A DNA stretch of 50,200 nucleotides from CAZADA01 sp964636945 (GCA_964636945.1 CAZWVH010000014.1:1-50200), one strand, 5' to 3'. Shown: positions 26,868-36,298, numbered from the stretch's first letter. Notes: generated by a model not told the origin, from the sequence alone. Numbers and translations are program-made.

Positions 26868-27890
26868 ATGACGGATTTTGCGACTAATCCCGCCGGATCT
26901 CATACTGGGATGTCTAACGCTCCCGTCGCTGCGGCAGAAACCGCGATTGAACGATTGGCCGCTGTTCGAGCCTCAGTCGCGAAGTCAATTGTGGGACAGG
27001 ACGCCGTGGTCGAACTGACGCTGGCGGCGATCATGTGCGGAGGTCACGCCCTCATTGTTGGTGCGCCAGGCTTGGCGAAGACCCGATTGGTGGCGACGCT
27101 TGGACGCGTTCTGGGTCTGCATAACACGCGCGTTCAATTCACGCCTGATCTCATGCCGGCCGACATTCTCGGGGCTGAAGTGCTGGACCAGGATGAAACC
27201 GGGCGCCGGTCCTTCCGATTCGTCAAAGGCCCGGTTTTCACCCAACTTTTGATGGCTGACGAAATCAATCGCGCCAGCCCGCGCACCCAATCGGCGCTAT
27301 TGCAGGCCATGCAGGAACACACGGTCACCGTGGCCGGCCAATCCTACGCCCTGCCCGAGCCATTCCACGTGCTCGCCACGCAAAACCCCATCGAGCAAGA
27401 AGGCACCTATCCGCTGCCCGAAGCGCAACTTGACCGGTTCTTGTTCCAGGTGGATGTGGATTATCCCACGCTCGATGAAGAACGGGCGATTCTTCTCGCC
27501 ACCACCGGCTCCGCCGACGCCGACGCCGATCCGGTGCTCACGGCCGAGGATGTCGTCAGTTTACAAAAACTGGTGCGCGCCATGCCCATTGGTGAACAAA
27601 CCGTCGAGGCCATTCTCAAGCTCGTGCGTCAAGCCCGCCCCGGCGAAACCACTCTGGAAACCGTGCGTGAGGGGCTGCTTTGGGGGCCCGGTCCGCGTGC
27701 TGGCCAAGCTTTAATGCTGGGTGTTCGGGCCCGCGCCCTGCTTCAAGGTCGCTTAGCGCCCTCGGTTGAAGATGTGGTTGCCTTGGCGCCGGCAGTCTTG
27801 CGTCACCGCGTGGCGTTAACCTTTGGCGCCCGTGCGAATGGATTGGCGCTCGATGATCTGATCGAACACGCCGTCAAGGAGATTGCGTGA
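26868..27890 (+). CDS. MoxR-family AAA+ ATPase
   Basis: 340 residues. Walker A GAPGLAKT (about 65-72), Walker B LLMADE (about 127-132) and the MoxR signature INRASPRTQSALLQAMQEH; NPIEQEGTYPLPEAQLDRF is the sensor-1 region. MoxR ATPases act as chaperones that remodel VWA-containing partners. AGGAG lies 7 bp before the ATG at 26868. First of a four-gene operon with DUF58, DUF4159 and a VWA-like membrane protein, with the next start overlapping its stop. Usual role in cell-envelope homeostasis or stress, not specified here. Confidence 0.96.
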   Translation: MTDFATNPAGSHTGMSNAPVAAAETAIERLAAVRASVAKSIVGQDAVVELTLAAIMCGGHALIVGAPGLAKTRLVATLGRVLGLHNTRVQFTPDLMPADILGAEVLDQDETGRRSFRFVKGPVFTQLLMADEINRASPRTQSALLQAMQEHTVTVAGQSYALPEPFHVLATQNPIEQEGTYPLPEAQLDRFLFQVDVDYPTLDEERAILLATTGSADADADPVLTAEDVVSLQKLVRAMPIGEQTVEAILKLVRQARPGETTLETVREGLLWGPGPRAGQALMLGVRARALLQGRLAPSVEDVVALAPAVLRHRVALTFGARANGLALDDLIEHAVKEIA

Positions 27891-28822
27891 CGCCTAGAGC
27901 CATGAGCGCCCTTCCCAACACAGCAGGCGCCCAAGCGGGCCAGCCCATCAATACTCTGCGCAGAGATGCGGAGGGTCTGGCTGCGACATTGCCGGATTTG
28001 GTGCTCGACGCGGAACGATTGGCCGCGTCGGTGAATTTCGGCGTTCACGGCCGTCGACGCCCGGGCATCGGCGAAAACTTTTGGGAATTTCGCCACTATG
28101 ATTCCGGCGACGGACTGTCGCGCGTGGACTGGCGGCGCTCGGCGCGCGCGGATGACCTCCTGGTGCGCGAGCGCGAGCTGGAAACCACACAAAGCGTGAT
28201 GTTTTGGCGCGACAACTCGGCTGGCATGGATTATTCCTCAGAGCCGAAAAAAGGACTGGCCACCAAGGCGCGGCGCGCCGCAGTCTTATGCGCGGCGGCA
28301 GCGATCTTATCATCGAAGGCTGGCGAACAAGTGGGGGTGCTCGGCGCTGATCATCCAGCGCGCCCTGGCCGCATGGGCTTGGCTGGCGCCATGGACGGAT
28401 TGGCCCGCGGCGCAGACAGCGAATTGGCGTTTCTCGACCCCGCATTGGCGAGAGGTCGCGGCAAGTTTGTCCTCGCCTCCGACTTTCTAGAGCCCATCGA
28501 AGTGTGGCGGACGCGGATCAACGCACTGTCCGCCGCCGGCGCACCCATTATTTTGCTGATTGTGACCGATCCCGCTGAGGAATTGTTCCCCTTCGCCGGA
28601 CGAACTCAGTTTCTTCCTCTGGAGAATGGACGTGAGCCTCTCTTGTTTGGACGCGCTGAGCTGGCGCGCCGCGCCTACCAGGATCGATACGCCGCCCACT
28701 ATGGCGCACTGCGCGACAGCGCTCGGCGTATTGGCTGGCCGGTCGTGTCTTCGCGCACCGATCGGCCTGCGTCCGAAGCGCTATTGGCGCTGATGGCCGC
28801 ATTAGCCCCGCAAAAGCGATAG
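27887..28822 (+). CDS. DUF58 domain-containing protein
   Basis: 311 residues. The DUF58 motif is RPGIGENFWEFRHYDSGDGLSRVDWRRSAR (about 57-86), followed by a VWA-like segment MFWRDNSAGMDYSSE with an incomplete metal site. GTG at 27887 overlaps the moxR stop by 4 bp and has AGGAG 5 bp upstream. DUF58 proteins are regular MoxR partners and may carry the substrate for the ATPase. Downstream DUF4159 gene follows by 13 bp. Confidence 0.93.
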   Translation: MTPRAMSALPNTAGAQAGQPINTLRRDAEGLAATLPDLVLDAERLAASVNFGVHGRRRPGIGENFWEFRHYDSGDGLSRVDWRRSARADDLLVRERELETTQSVMFWRDNSAGMDYSSEPKKGLATKARRAAVLCAAAAILSSKAGEQVGVLGADHPARPGRMGLAGAMDGLARGADSELAFLDPALARGRGKFVLASDFLEPIEVWRTRINALSAAGAPIILLIVTDPAEELFPFAGRTQFLPLENGREPLLFGRAELARRAYQDRYAAHYGALRDSARRIGWPVVSSRTDRPASEALLALMAALAPQKR

Positions 28823-28835
28823 GGATTGTCGGATC

Positions 28836-31625
28836 ATGCTGACTCTTGGTCCATTGGGATTTGCTGCACCGCTGGCGCTGATCGGATTGGTCGCGCTGCC
28901 GATGATTTGGTGGCTGTTACGCGCCACGCCTCCAGCTCCAAAACGTGTGACCTTCCCGCCTCTGAAGCTCTTGATGGGCCTGCAACCCAAAGAAGAAACC
29001 CCTGATCACACGCCGTGGTGGGTGGTTGTGTTGCGGTTGATTTTGGCCGCGTTGGTCATCATCGCGCTGGCTCGCCCCATCCTGTTTCCACTTGGGCGAG
29101 ATGAGGCCACCGGTCCTCTCATCCTCATCATTGAGGACGGGTGGTCGGCCGCGCCCACTTGGCGCTCAACCGAACAAACTGCCGTGCGCGCCCTAAACGC
29201 CGCGGCGCGCGCCGATCGCACAGCCGCAGTCGTCTTCACAGCGCCGCGTGATGGCGCGGACGAAGCCGTTATTCTTCAGGATCCGGCAGACCTGGCGCGT
29301 TCGCTTCAGGCGCACTCACCCGCGCCCTGGCCCAGCGATCTCAGCGCCACTGCGGGACGTTTATCAGCGGCGGGGAATAATGGCGATCTTGGCCAAGCGC
29401 CGTCATTCATCTGGCTCACCGACGGTGTCGCCAACGACGATGTGGAGCCTTTTGCCCGGACTTTAGCCGAATTAGGCGATGTGCGCGTTCAAGCCCCGCC
29501 CCCGTCACGATTGCCGATCATCATGCGCCCGCCCCAGACCGAACCGCGCGGGCTCAGCGTGGAATTGCTGCGCACCTCCAGCGGTCGACCTCAATCGGGA
29601 GCGGTGCTCGCACTTGATTCCGGCGGCAGGGCCTTAGCGCGCGCACCCTTCAACTTCGGATCAGGTGAAACAACGACGCGGGCGCTGGCGGAAACGCCGC
29701 TGGAAGTGCGCAATCGTATCGCGTCTTTACGCCTCGAGCGCAACGCGTCCGCAGGCGGCGCTCAGGCGCTGGACGACGCCTGGCGTCAGCCCTTAGTGGG
29801 CCTGATATCGGCCACCGCCGATGATGAACGCCAGCCACTCCTGTCGGAATTGCACTATGTGGAGCAAGCTCTGGCCGGACGCGCCGTCACTGTGCGCGGG
29901 TCACTGGACGCATTGCTGGCCCGAAATCCTTCTGCGCTTGTGCTTACCGACACCGCCCAGCCCACCCCAGCCGCCATGAACGCCTTGCGAAACTATGTCG
30001 ACGAGGGAGGCCTGCTGATCCGGTTTGCCGGCCCCCGATTGGCTGATGATCCTGACGATCTAATCCCCGTCACATTGCGTGCAGGGGGACGCTTACTCGG
30101 CGGCGCGCTGGCTTGGGACGAACCTCAACCCTTGGCGCCTTTCCCTGAAAACAGCCCGTTTTTTGACCTATCCGCCCCCGACGAAGCGACCGTGTCTCAG
30201 CAAGTGCTCGCCCAACCAGAGCCCGATCTCAACAACAAAGTATGGGCGAGGCTTGATGACGGCACTCCGCTCGTCACATCCGCCGCACGAGGAGAGGGAC
30301 GCCTAATATTCTTCCACATCACCGCGAACCCGGCCTGGTCGGACGTACCATTGTCTGGCGTGTTCGCCAGCATGATGGTGCGCACGCTCACCTATGCGGG
30401 CAACGCCAATCGCAGCGAGACCGAAGACGTGGGCGGCGACGGGGCTTGGACACTCCAAACCTCGCTAGACGCGGATGGCCGCATGATCCCCGCCGATGGC
30501 GGCGCCAGCATTGAAGCAGCGAACATTGCGGAGGCGTCATTTGGTCCAAGCGCGCCACCCGGCGTATATTCTCGTGGTGCGTCGCGCTTGGCGCGCAATA
30601 TCACTGGCCCCGAAGATGAGATTTCCGCCATCACCCAACTGCCCGCAGGACTGACCTTGGAACCTCTTGGCGAACTTGCACCCTTAAGATTGATGGGACC
30701 GTTACTGGCGGCGGCATTGGTGCTGCTTGCCATCGACGCCATCGCAATGGCCCACTTGGCTGGGCGATTGAGGCTTCCGACTGCCCGCCGGGCGTCCACA
30801 GCTGCGGTGATCGGGGCAGCCTTGGTGTTCAGCGTGGGCTTGAATGCTGGGTTTGGGAACCGCGCTTCGGCCCAGTCAACGCCGGACGCCATCGATACCG
30901 CTGATGAAGCTGCGGCCATTGAAGCCCTTAGGGTCTTGCGCCTGGCCTATGTGGTCACCGGCGATCGAAGGGTGGATCAGATGAGTGAAGCCGGTCTGCG
31001 CGGCCTGTCTCGCCAGCTGGAACGGCGCACATCGGTCAATCCTGGAGATCCATTGTCGGTGGATATCGAGAATGACGAGTTGGGCATCTGGCCGTTGCTG
31101 TATTGGCCCGTTTCGGCTGATACCCCGCAACCTTCGCCAGAAGCCGCCGACAAACTCGATCGGTTCATCAAGACCGGCGGCGTGCTGGTGATTGATACAC
31201 AAGACGGTGGCGCAGGTTTTTCGAACGAACCCAATGCAGGCCTACAAACAATTGGCGCGGTGCTGGACATCCCCCCTCTCAAGCGCGTGCCCGCTGATCC
31301 GCAAGGCCATGTATTAAACCGGTCATTTTATTTGCTGACCGACCTCCCCGGCCGGTGGACGGACACAGCGGTGTGGGTTGAGGCGGACGAGCGTGGTTCT
31401 GCACGCGATGGCGTTTCTGGCGTGGTGATCGGTTCAGCTGACTGGGCGGCGGCCTGGGCGGTTGATGACACCGGCGCGCCGCTAGCGGTCTTGGCCGGCG
31501 GTAATCAACGTCAGCGTGAAATGGCGTATCGCGCGGGCATCAATCTGGTGATGTACGTACTCACAGGCAATTATAAGTCCGACCAAGTCCATGTGCCGAA
31601 AATTCTGGAACGCCTTGGCCAATGA
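28836..31625 (+). CDS. BatA-like N-terminal, DUF4159 C-terminal membrane protein
   Basis: 929 residues. N-terminal two helices (LIGLVALPMIWWLLRATPP and LRLILAALVIIALARPILF) are the BatA-type anchor. A VWA-like domain follows (LILIIEDGWSAAPTWR), lacking a clear DxSxS metal site. The middle is a large, poorly conserved domain; two more membrane helices (about 611-633 and 645-662) precede the DUF4159 domain at about 690-929, with RLAYVVTGDRRVDQMSEAGL, GGVLVIDTQDG and YRAGINLVMYVLTGNYKSDQVHV. It overlaps the next gene by 4 bp (ATGA). Partner of MoxR/DUF58 in envelope maintenance by analogy. Confidence 0.93.
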   Translation: MLTLGPLGFAAPLALIGLVALPMIWWLLRATPPAPKRVTFPPLKLLMGLQPKEETPDHTPWWVVVLRLILAALVIIALARPILFPLGRDEATGPLILIIEDGWSAAPTWRSTEQTAVRALNAAARADRTAAVVFTAPRDGADEAVILQDPADLARSLQAHSPAPWPSDLSATAGRLSAAGNNGDLGQAPSFIWLTDGVANDDVEPFARTLAELGDVRVQAPPPSRLPIIMRPPQTEPRGLSVELLRTSSGRPQSGAVLALDSGGRALARAPFNFGSGETTTRALAETPLEVRNRIASLRLERNASAGGAQALDDAWRQPLVGLISATADDERQPLLSELHYVEQALAGRAVTVRGSLDALLARNPSALVLTDTAQPTPAAMNALRNYVDEGGLLIRFAGPRLADDPDDLIPVTLRAGGRLLGGALAWDEPQPLAPFPENSPFFDLSAPDEATVSQQVLAQPEPDLNNKVWARLDDGTPLVTSAARGEGRLIFFHITANPAWSDVPLSGVFASMMVRTLTYAGNANRSETEDVGGDGAWTLQTSLDADGRMIPADGGASIEAANIAEASFGPSAPPGVYSRGASRLARNITGPEDEISAITQLPAGLTLEPLGELAPLRLMGPLLAAALVLLAIDAIAMAHLAGRLRLPTARRASTAAVIGAALVFSVGLNAGFGNRASAQSTPDAIDTADEAAAIEALRVLRLAYVVTGDRRVDQMSEAGLRGLSRQLERRTSVNPGDPLSVDIENDELGIWPLLYWPVSADTPQPSPEAADKLDRFIKTGGVLVIDTQDGGAGFSNEPNAGLQTIGAVLDIPPLKRVPADPQGHVLNRSFYLLTDLPGRWTDTAVWVEADERGSARDGVSGVVIGSADWAAAWAVDDTGAPLAVLAGGNQRQREMAYRAGINLVMYVLTGNYKSDQVHVPKILERLGQ

Positions 31626-33682
31626 CAAGTTTGATATTTGATCCTCTGCTCGCCTGGTGGGCAATCGCCGCGCTAGGCGTCGTCGCGCTCGGCGCCGCCC
31701 TTTGGCTTGGCGGCCGCGGACGCGCACTACGAATGCTCGCTGCATTGGTGCTGGTGGGCTTGCTGGTCAATCCTTCCTGGCTGGAGGAGACCCGTGAACG
31801 CCTGCCGGACTACGCCATACTCGCCGTCGATCAAAGCGAGAGCCTGTCAGTCGATGATCGCGAACGCGCCGTAACCCTCATCGCAGACGATATCCGATCC
31901 CAGGCCGAGGCCGATCCGCTCTTGGAATTGGTGGAAGTTGCCGTCAATTCGGACGAAGATGGCACTCCGTTATATCAAGCCATCACGAATGCCTTGGGCG
32001 AAACGCCGAATGGACGGTTGGCCGGCGTGATCGCCGTCACTGACGGTCAATTGCATGATGCGCCAGCAAATCCAGACGCCATTGATATCCCCGCGCCGGT
32101 CCATGCTTTGATTGTGGGCGACCCGGATCGCAGCGACCGACGCATTGTGGTGAAACAAGCGCCGGCCTACGCCATCGTGAACGACCGCGCGCGGTTTACC
32201 ATGACGGTGGAAGACCCTGGCGCAGTGGCAGGAACACAAGCGCGCGTCTCGCTGTCTCTGGACGGCGGCGAGCCGGTCACCGGCGTGGCCACCATCGGCG
32301 AGGAGATCGACATCGACGTCGCCATCCGCAAGCGCGGTCCCAATGTGGTGCAAATCGAGGCCGAAGCTGGGGAAGACGAACTCACCACGGTGAACAATCG
32401 CGCAGCGGTCAATGTGAATGGGGTTCGTGATCGATTGCGCGTTTTGTTGGTCACGGGCGAGCCTCACAGTGGCGCGCGCGCCTGGCGTGACCTATTGAAG
32501 TCCGATCCATCGGTCGATTTGGTGCATTTCGTGATTTTGCGCGATCCCATTGAAATGCAGATGGACCCCACACCGTCTGACGAGTTGTCTCTGATTCAAT
32601 TTCCAAGCGATGAACTCTTCGTTCAAAAACTGAACGACTTTGATTTAATCATTTTTGATTACTACAAATATTATCAAGGTCAGGTTTTAAAGCCCGTTTA
32701 TTTTACAAACATCAATCGCTACGTGGAAAATGGCGGTGCATTGTTGATCGTGGCGGGACCGCATTTCGCGACCAATTCGAGCCTCTATCGCACGCCTTTG
32801 TCAGTCATCTTACCCGCCCGCCCCACGCGTCGCGTGGATGAAGCCGGATACCGCCCTCAAATCTCAAATTTGGGCGAGGCGCACCCTGTCACGGCCGACT
32901 TTGCCAAACCAGGCGGGGAAGCTGAGCGTTGGGGTCGCTGGTTCCGCCGAATCGATGCGGACATCACCACCGGCGACATTTTGCTGGAGGACGATGCTGG
33001 CGAACCGCTATTGATCCTCGACCGGGTCAGCCAGGGTCGTGTCGCCATGCTTTTGTCGGACCAGGCCTGGATTTGGCGGCGCGGCGTGGATGGCGGTGGT
33101 CCGCACGCCGAATTGTTCCGCCGTTTGGCCCATTGGTTGATGAAGGAACCTGAACTGGAGGAGGAGCGCCTGCGCGCCGTCATTAATCAGGGCGTGCTTG
33201 AGCTTGAGCGCCGCACCACGGGCGACGCTCCCGATGCGGCAACATTGATTTCACCCCTAGGCGAAGAAACCCAGCTGACCTTCACACAGACAGCGCCTGG
33301 ACGTTTCCTCGCCGAAACGGAGATCAATGAAACAGGCCTTTACACTGCCCGCTCGAATGACCTCTCCACCGTGGCGGCGTCTGGACCGCTCAACCCTGTG
33401 GAGTTTGCGGATTTACGCGCCACCGACGAATTGGTGTCCCCCATCTTGGCCATGACCAATGGCGGTTCGGTGTTTGTGGGAACCGGCGATGACGCCCAGG
33501 CTCCCCAAATCCGTCGAATCTCGAACAATGACCGCACATTCGGCCAGGATTGGATTGGTCTGCTCGACCGCAATGTCAGCGAGGCGCGCGAGCAAACGCG
33601 CAAACCGCTTGCCCCTGCGCTCCTCTTGTTGACCATCGGCCTGGGTTTGCTTGCGGCCGCGTGGTTCCGTGAAGGGCGCTAG
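31622..33682 (+). CDS. VWA-like/glutamine amidotransferase-like membrane protein
   Basis: 686 residues. Two N-terminal helices (about 8-30 and 38-54) and a C-terminal helix (LAPALLLLTIGLGLLAAAWF, about 663-682). After the second helix, YAILAVDQSESLSVDD contains Asp-Gln-Ser-Glu-Ser, a match to the DxSxS core of a VWA metal site. From about residue 275, VLLVTGEPHSGARAWRDLL and GGALLIVAGPHFA look like a class I amidotransferase-like fold without an evident catalytic Cys. Last gene of the moxR operon, start overlapping the DUF4159 stop. The C-terminal part has a beta-rich domain. Confidence 0.9.
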   Translation: MTSLIFDPLLAWWAIAALGVVALGAALWLGGRGRALRMLAALVLVGLLVNPSWLEETRERLPDYAILAVDQSESLSVDDRERAVTLIADDIRSQAEADPLLELVEVAVNSDEDGTPLYQAITNALGETPNGRLAGVIAVTDGQLHDAPANPDAIDIPAPVHALIVGDPDRSDRRIVVKQAPAYAIVNDRARFTMTVEDPGAVAGTQARVSLSLDGGEPVTGVATIGEEIDIDVAIRKRGPNVVQIEAEAGEDELTTVNNRAAVNVNGVRDRLRVLLVTGEPHSGARAWRDLLKSDPSVDLVHFVILRDPIEMQMDPTPSDELSLIQFPSDELFVQKLNDFDLIIFDYYKYYQGQVLKPVYFTNINRYVENGGALLIVAGPHFATNSSLYRTPLSVILPARPTRRVDEAGYRPQISNLGEAHPVTADFAKPGGEAERWGRWFRRIDADITTGDILLEDDAGEPLLILDRVSQGRVAMLLSDQAWIWRRGVDGGGPHAELFRRLAHWLMKEPELEEERLRAVINQGVLELERRTTGDAPDAATLISPLGEETQLTFTQTAPGRFLAETEINETGLYTARSNDLSTVAASGPLNPVEFADLRATDELVSPILAMTNGGSVFVGTGDDAQAPQIRRISNNDRTFGQDWIGLLDRNVSEAREQTRKPLAPALLLLTIGLGLLAAAWFREGR

Positions 33683-33788
33683 TTATACTCATTCCAATTT
33701 GGAAATAATTCGTCTCCAAGAAAGGGACTAAACCGTGCGGAGCGCACCACCTAATTCATGAGCAACACCAACACGTGAGGAGGTCGCC

Positions 33789-34490
33789 ATGATTGACGTG
33801 CGCAAATTTGACAGCCTGGGCGGGTTCACCAATGACTGGCTTAAAGCCCGCCACCATTTCTCTTTCGCCAATTATCACGATCCCAATCGGATGGGATGGG
33901 GCCCTATCCGCGTGTGGAATGATGATGAAATCGCGCCGGGCGCCGGCTTTGATCCCCACCCTCACCGCGACATGGAAATCATCACCTATGTGCGCGAAGG
34001 CGCCATCACTCACCGTGACCATATGGGCAATGAAGGTCGCACCGTTGCCGGGGACGTTCAGGTCATGAGCGCAGGCAAAGGCGTCGTTCACGCTGAATAC
34101 AATAAGGAAAAAGACCCCACACGAATCTTCCAGATTTGGATCGAGCCCACCGAACACGGCGGCGATCCGGCTTGGGCCACGGCTGAGTTTCCAAAAGGCG
34201 ACCGGGCTGGCGAACTCACAGTTTTAGCTTCTGGCCGTAAAGAGGATCAGAGCAATGGCGCACTGCCCATCCGCACCAATGCGCGTGTTTTCGCAGGGTT
34301 TTTGCGCGCCGGCGATGAGATCCAACACGATCTGCCAAGCGGTAAGGGAGCATACCTCGTCCCGGCAACGGGTCGATTGGTGATTGGCGAAGAATCCGTC
34401 GACGCTCGGGACGGGGTCGCCATCCGCGATGTGGACGCTGTGACCATCCGCGCAAAGGAAGATTCCGAAATTGTGCTCGTTGAGGCCTAG
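33789..34490 (+). CDS. Pirin-family cupin protein
   Basis: 233 residues. The first cupin domain has the pirin metal ligands in their standard positions: His57 and His59 (DPHPHRDMEIITYVREG), His101 and Glu103 (GKGVVHAEYN). PTRIFQIWIEP is another family motif. Pirins bind iron; some are quercetin dioxygenases or redox switches and the target here is unknown. AGGAGG lies 5 bp before the ATG at 33789. Apparently monocistronic, followed by a region with dyad sites. Confidence 0.95.
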   Translation: MIDVRKFDSLGGFTNDWLKARHHFSFANYHDPNRMGWGPIRVWNDDEIAPGAGFDPHPHRDMEIITYVREGAITHRDHMGNEGRTVAGDVQVMSAGKGVVHAEYNKEKDPTRIFQIWIEPTEHGGDPAWATAEFPKGDRAGELTVLASGRKEDQSNGALPIRTNARVFAGFLRAGDEIQHDLPSGKGAYLVPATGRLVIGEESVDARDGVAIRDVDAVTIRAKEDSEIVLVEA

Positions 34491-34530
34491 AAATTTTTTG
34501 TAATTTACCTTTTGATAACCTCCTTAATGG

Positions 34531-34578
34531 GGTACGAATCGTACCACAAAATGGGTTACACAGAGCGTTCGAAACGCT
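34531..34578. promoter_or_regulatory. Two dyad sites before the small-protein gene
   Basis: GGTACGAATCGTACC at 34531-34545 is a perfect palindrome with 7-bp arms and a single central base, and its centre holds GAATC, a GANTC (CcrM-type) methylation sequence. A second inverted repeat, AGCGTT-CGA-AACGCT, lies at 34564-34578 just before the ribosome site GGAGG. The first looks like an operator; the second could form a hairpin in the 5' leader. No matching regulator can be named. Confidence 0.55.
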
Positions 34579-34592
34579 GGAGGTGGATGAGG

Positions 34593-34784
34593 ATGGCGGA
34601 GAGAAAGAATCCGTTGGACGTGGTTGGCCCTGCATTGGTTACGGCCGGATGCGTAACTGTGGCGGCCGCTGGCGCGGTGGCGTCGCAGGGCGAGACAGTG
34701 GGCGCGACTTCCGCGGCGAAAACGGATGGCAACGACAATGTGACGGCAGGACGCTATGACGACCTGTCACCAGATTGGTCATAA
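34593..34784 (+). CDS. Small hypothetical protein, 63 residues
   Basis: Start at 34593 (MAERKNPLDVVGPALVTAG) lies 9 bp after GGAGG; upstream ATGs in the same frame (34512, 34587) lack a properly spaced site. Residues about 9-32 are hydrophobic (VVGPALVTAGCVTVAAAGAV) and may form one membrane helix or an unusual signal; the rest is polar and Gly/Asp-rich, ending LSPDWS. I do not recognise it. It is flanked by two dyad sites and a strong terminator, so it appears to be an independent transcription unit, which supports it being a real gene. Confidence 0.6.
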   Translation: MAERKNPLDVVGPALVTAGCVTVAAAGAVASQGETVGATSAAKTDGNDNVTAGRYDDLSPDWS

Positions 34785-34813
34785 TCCACCGTCTAACTTT
34801 TCTTAATGACAGA

Positions 34814-34868
34814 GATGGCCGTGCGCGACGTGATGTTCATCACACAATCGCGCGCGGCCATCATTTTC
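34814..34868 (+). terminator. Long terminator after the small-protein gene
   Basis: Outer stem GATGGCCGTGCGCG (34814-34827) / CGCGCGCGGCCATC (34849-34862), 14 pairs with one G-T wobble, followed by ATTTTC. The loop holds a second perfect hairpin GTGATG-TT-CATCAC (34830-34843), giving a nested structure larger than a usual terminator. It begins 30 bp after the stop of the small gene. Confidence 0.8.
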
Positions 34869-34931
34869 TCGACCCGGCGGCCTTTGAGGCGTAACATCGG
34901 CCTACCGGGGGACGAAAAACGGAGGTCTGAC

Positions 34932-35507
34932 ATGATCAAAGGTTTGTTCAGCGTATGCGTCGCAATCGCCACGCTCACTCTCCCCGCTGCGGCGGCGCGT
35001 CCATTCCAAGCCGATATTGTCGCGGACAGCTTGCCGGCCATCACAGACGTTTCGGTGACCGTGAATGAAGAAATCGTTTCCACGCGGCCAAACCGCAGCC
35101 GGTCCTCGGGCGCCGTGCAGCCCGTTCACCCGACTGACGCCGAATATTTGGCCGAAGATCTCCAGGAAGAATTGGTGGAAGCACTGACGAAACAGGGCGC
35201 ATACGCCGGCTCAGGAGGAGACGGCGGCGTGTTGAATGTGCGCATTATGCGTGTCACACCCAGCAATCCGGGCTTCACTCGCATTGGCCAGCTCCAAGGC
35301 ATTTCAGCCACCTATAGCGTGGGCCGGGGCGGCGCATCGGTGGAAGCCGACTTGGTTGGTCCGGGCGGGGAAATCCTCGCCACGTTCGCATACGAAGACT
35401 ACGAAGAATTCCTCGATGAATTCAGTCCTCGTGGCGCTTGGACACGAGCAGAGCGCACTTTCAGTCGGTTCGCCGACCGCGTGGCGAAATCCGTGGCTGA
35501 AGCATAA
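34932..35507 (+). CDS. Hypothetical secreted protein, 191 residues
   Basis: Start at 34932 has an excellent GGAGG 6 bp upstream, and a signal peptide follows (MIKGLFSVCVAIATLTLPAA, cleaved near AAA22). The mature part begins with a beta-rich segment; the middle (DAEYLAEDLQEELVEALTKQ) is a helix followed by strands (LNVRIMRVTPSNPGFTRIGQ). It loosely resembles DUF3313/DUF4410-type periplasmic proteins but I cannot assign it. Ends RFADRVAKSVAEA. Separate from the upstream small gene by the terminator. Confidence 0.7.
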   Translation: MIKGLFSVCVAIATLTLPAAAARPFQADIVADSLPAITDVSVTVNEEIVSTRPNRSRSSGAVQPVHPTDAEYLAEDLQEELVEALTKQGAYAGSGGDGGVLNVRIMRVTPSNPGFTRIGQLQGISATYSVGRGGASVEADLVGPGGEILATFAYEDYEEFLDEFSPRGAWTRAERTFSRFADRVAKSVAEA

Positions 35508-35542
35508 TTGGTGATGCTGAACGTGATTTGGGATTCACCTAG

Positions 35543-36181
35543 CTAGGGCATTCCCAACACTTTATGGGTTTGAACACTGAGCCGCCATTGCGGATGCGCC
35601 AAGCAGTAAGCAATGGCGGATTTGGTATTTTCCAGCAAATCCGGTCCATCCATGGGCTGAAGCAGAAATGCGCCGAAGTCCAAATCTGCAAACGCTTCGG
35701 GCGGCGCGCCCGGCTGGGGGTAAACCAGCTTGAGTTCGTCCCCGCTGCTTTGCACCAATTGTGCGTTAGCCTTGGGACTGACGCACACCCAATCCAAGCC
35801 ATTGGGCGCCGCCAATGTGCCGTTGGTTTCAACGGCCACTTCAAATCCGCGCCGATGCAAGGCCGTGATCAAGGGCTCATCCAACTGCAAGAGCGGCTCA
35901 CCGCCGGTGCACACCACATAGCGTCCCTGTGGAGCCCCTTGCGGCCAAAGACCTAAGACTGCATCGGCGAGTTCGTCAGGCTCAACAAACTTGCCGCCAT
36001 TGACTCCGTCGGTCCCGACAAATTCCGTATCGCAGAACTGGCAGATGGCTTTCGCACGATCGACTTCGCGGCCCGTCCACAGATTGCACCCGGCAAAGCG
36101 CAAAAAAACGGCGGGCCGTCCCGCCTGTAGCCCCTCCCCTTGCAAGGTGAGAAATATCTCTTTGACTGAGTAGGTCATCAA
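35543..36181 (-). CDS. queE: 7-carboxy-7-deazaguanine synthase (QueE)
   Basis: 212 residues. Radical SAM enzyme of queuosine/7-deazaguanine synthesis, converting CPH4 to CDG. The N-terminal part has YSVKEIFLTLQGEGLQAGRPAVFLRFAGCN. Cluster Cys32, Cys47 and Cys50 form the C-x14-C-x2-C arrangement (GCNLWTGREVDRAKAICQFC), the longer-spaced QueE form rather than CxxxCxxC. The GGEPLLQ motif follows. ATG at 36181 or 36178. QueC lies 1.1 kb away on the same strand, separated by an unrelated gene. Confidence 0.95.
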   Translation of the reverse strand: MMTYSVKEIFLTLQGEGLQAGRPAVFLRFAGCNLWTGREVDRAKAICQFCDTEFVGTDGVNGGKFVEPDELADAVLGLWPQGAPQGRYVVCTGGEPLLQLDEPLITALHRRGFEVAVETNGTLAAPNGLDWVCVSPKANAQLVQSSGDELKLVYPQPGAPPEAFADLDFGAFLLQPMDGPDLLENTKSAIAYCLAHPQWRLSVQTHKVLGMP

Positions 36182-36298
36182 TTGCCTTGTCTTATTCTAC
36201 TGTGCATCGCTCGCCCTATCCGGGCAGTTCAATATGACGCTTGCGCTGATGGCGGCTTTCCGTCACCATCACATTGGGCTTTGTTAATGGGGCATGAT

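Noticed and set aside
33758..33778. Six-codon frame (MSNTNT) ending just before the pirin ribosome site
   Set aside because: It has no ribosome site of its own and could be chance; a leader-peptide role cannot be supported.
34787..34815. CTAA and TTAA pair near 34795-34807 as a CtrA box
   Set aside because: One half is CTAA, the spacing is six, and it lies between a stop codon and a terminator rather than in a promoter.
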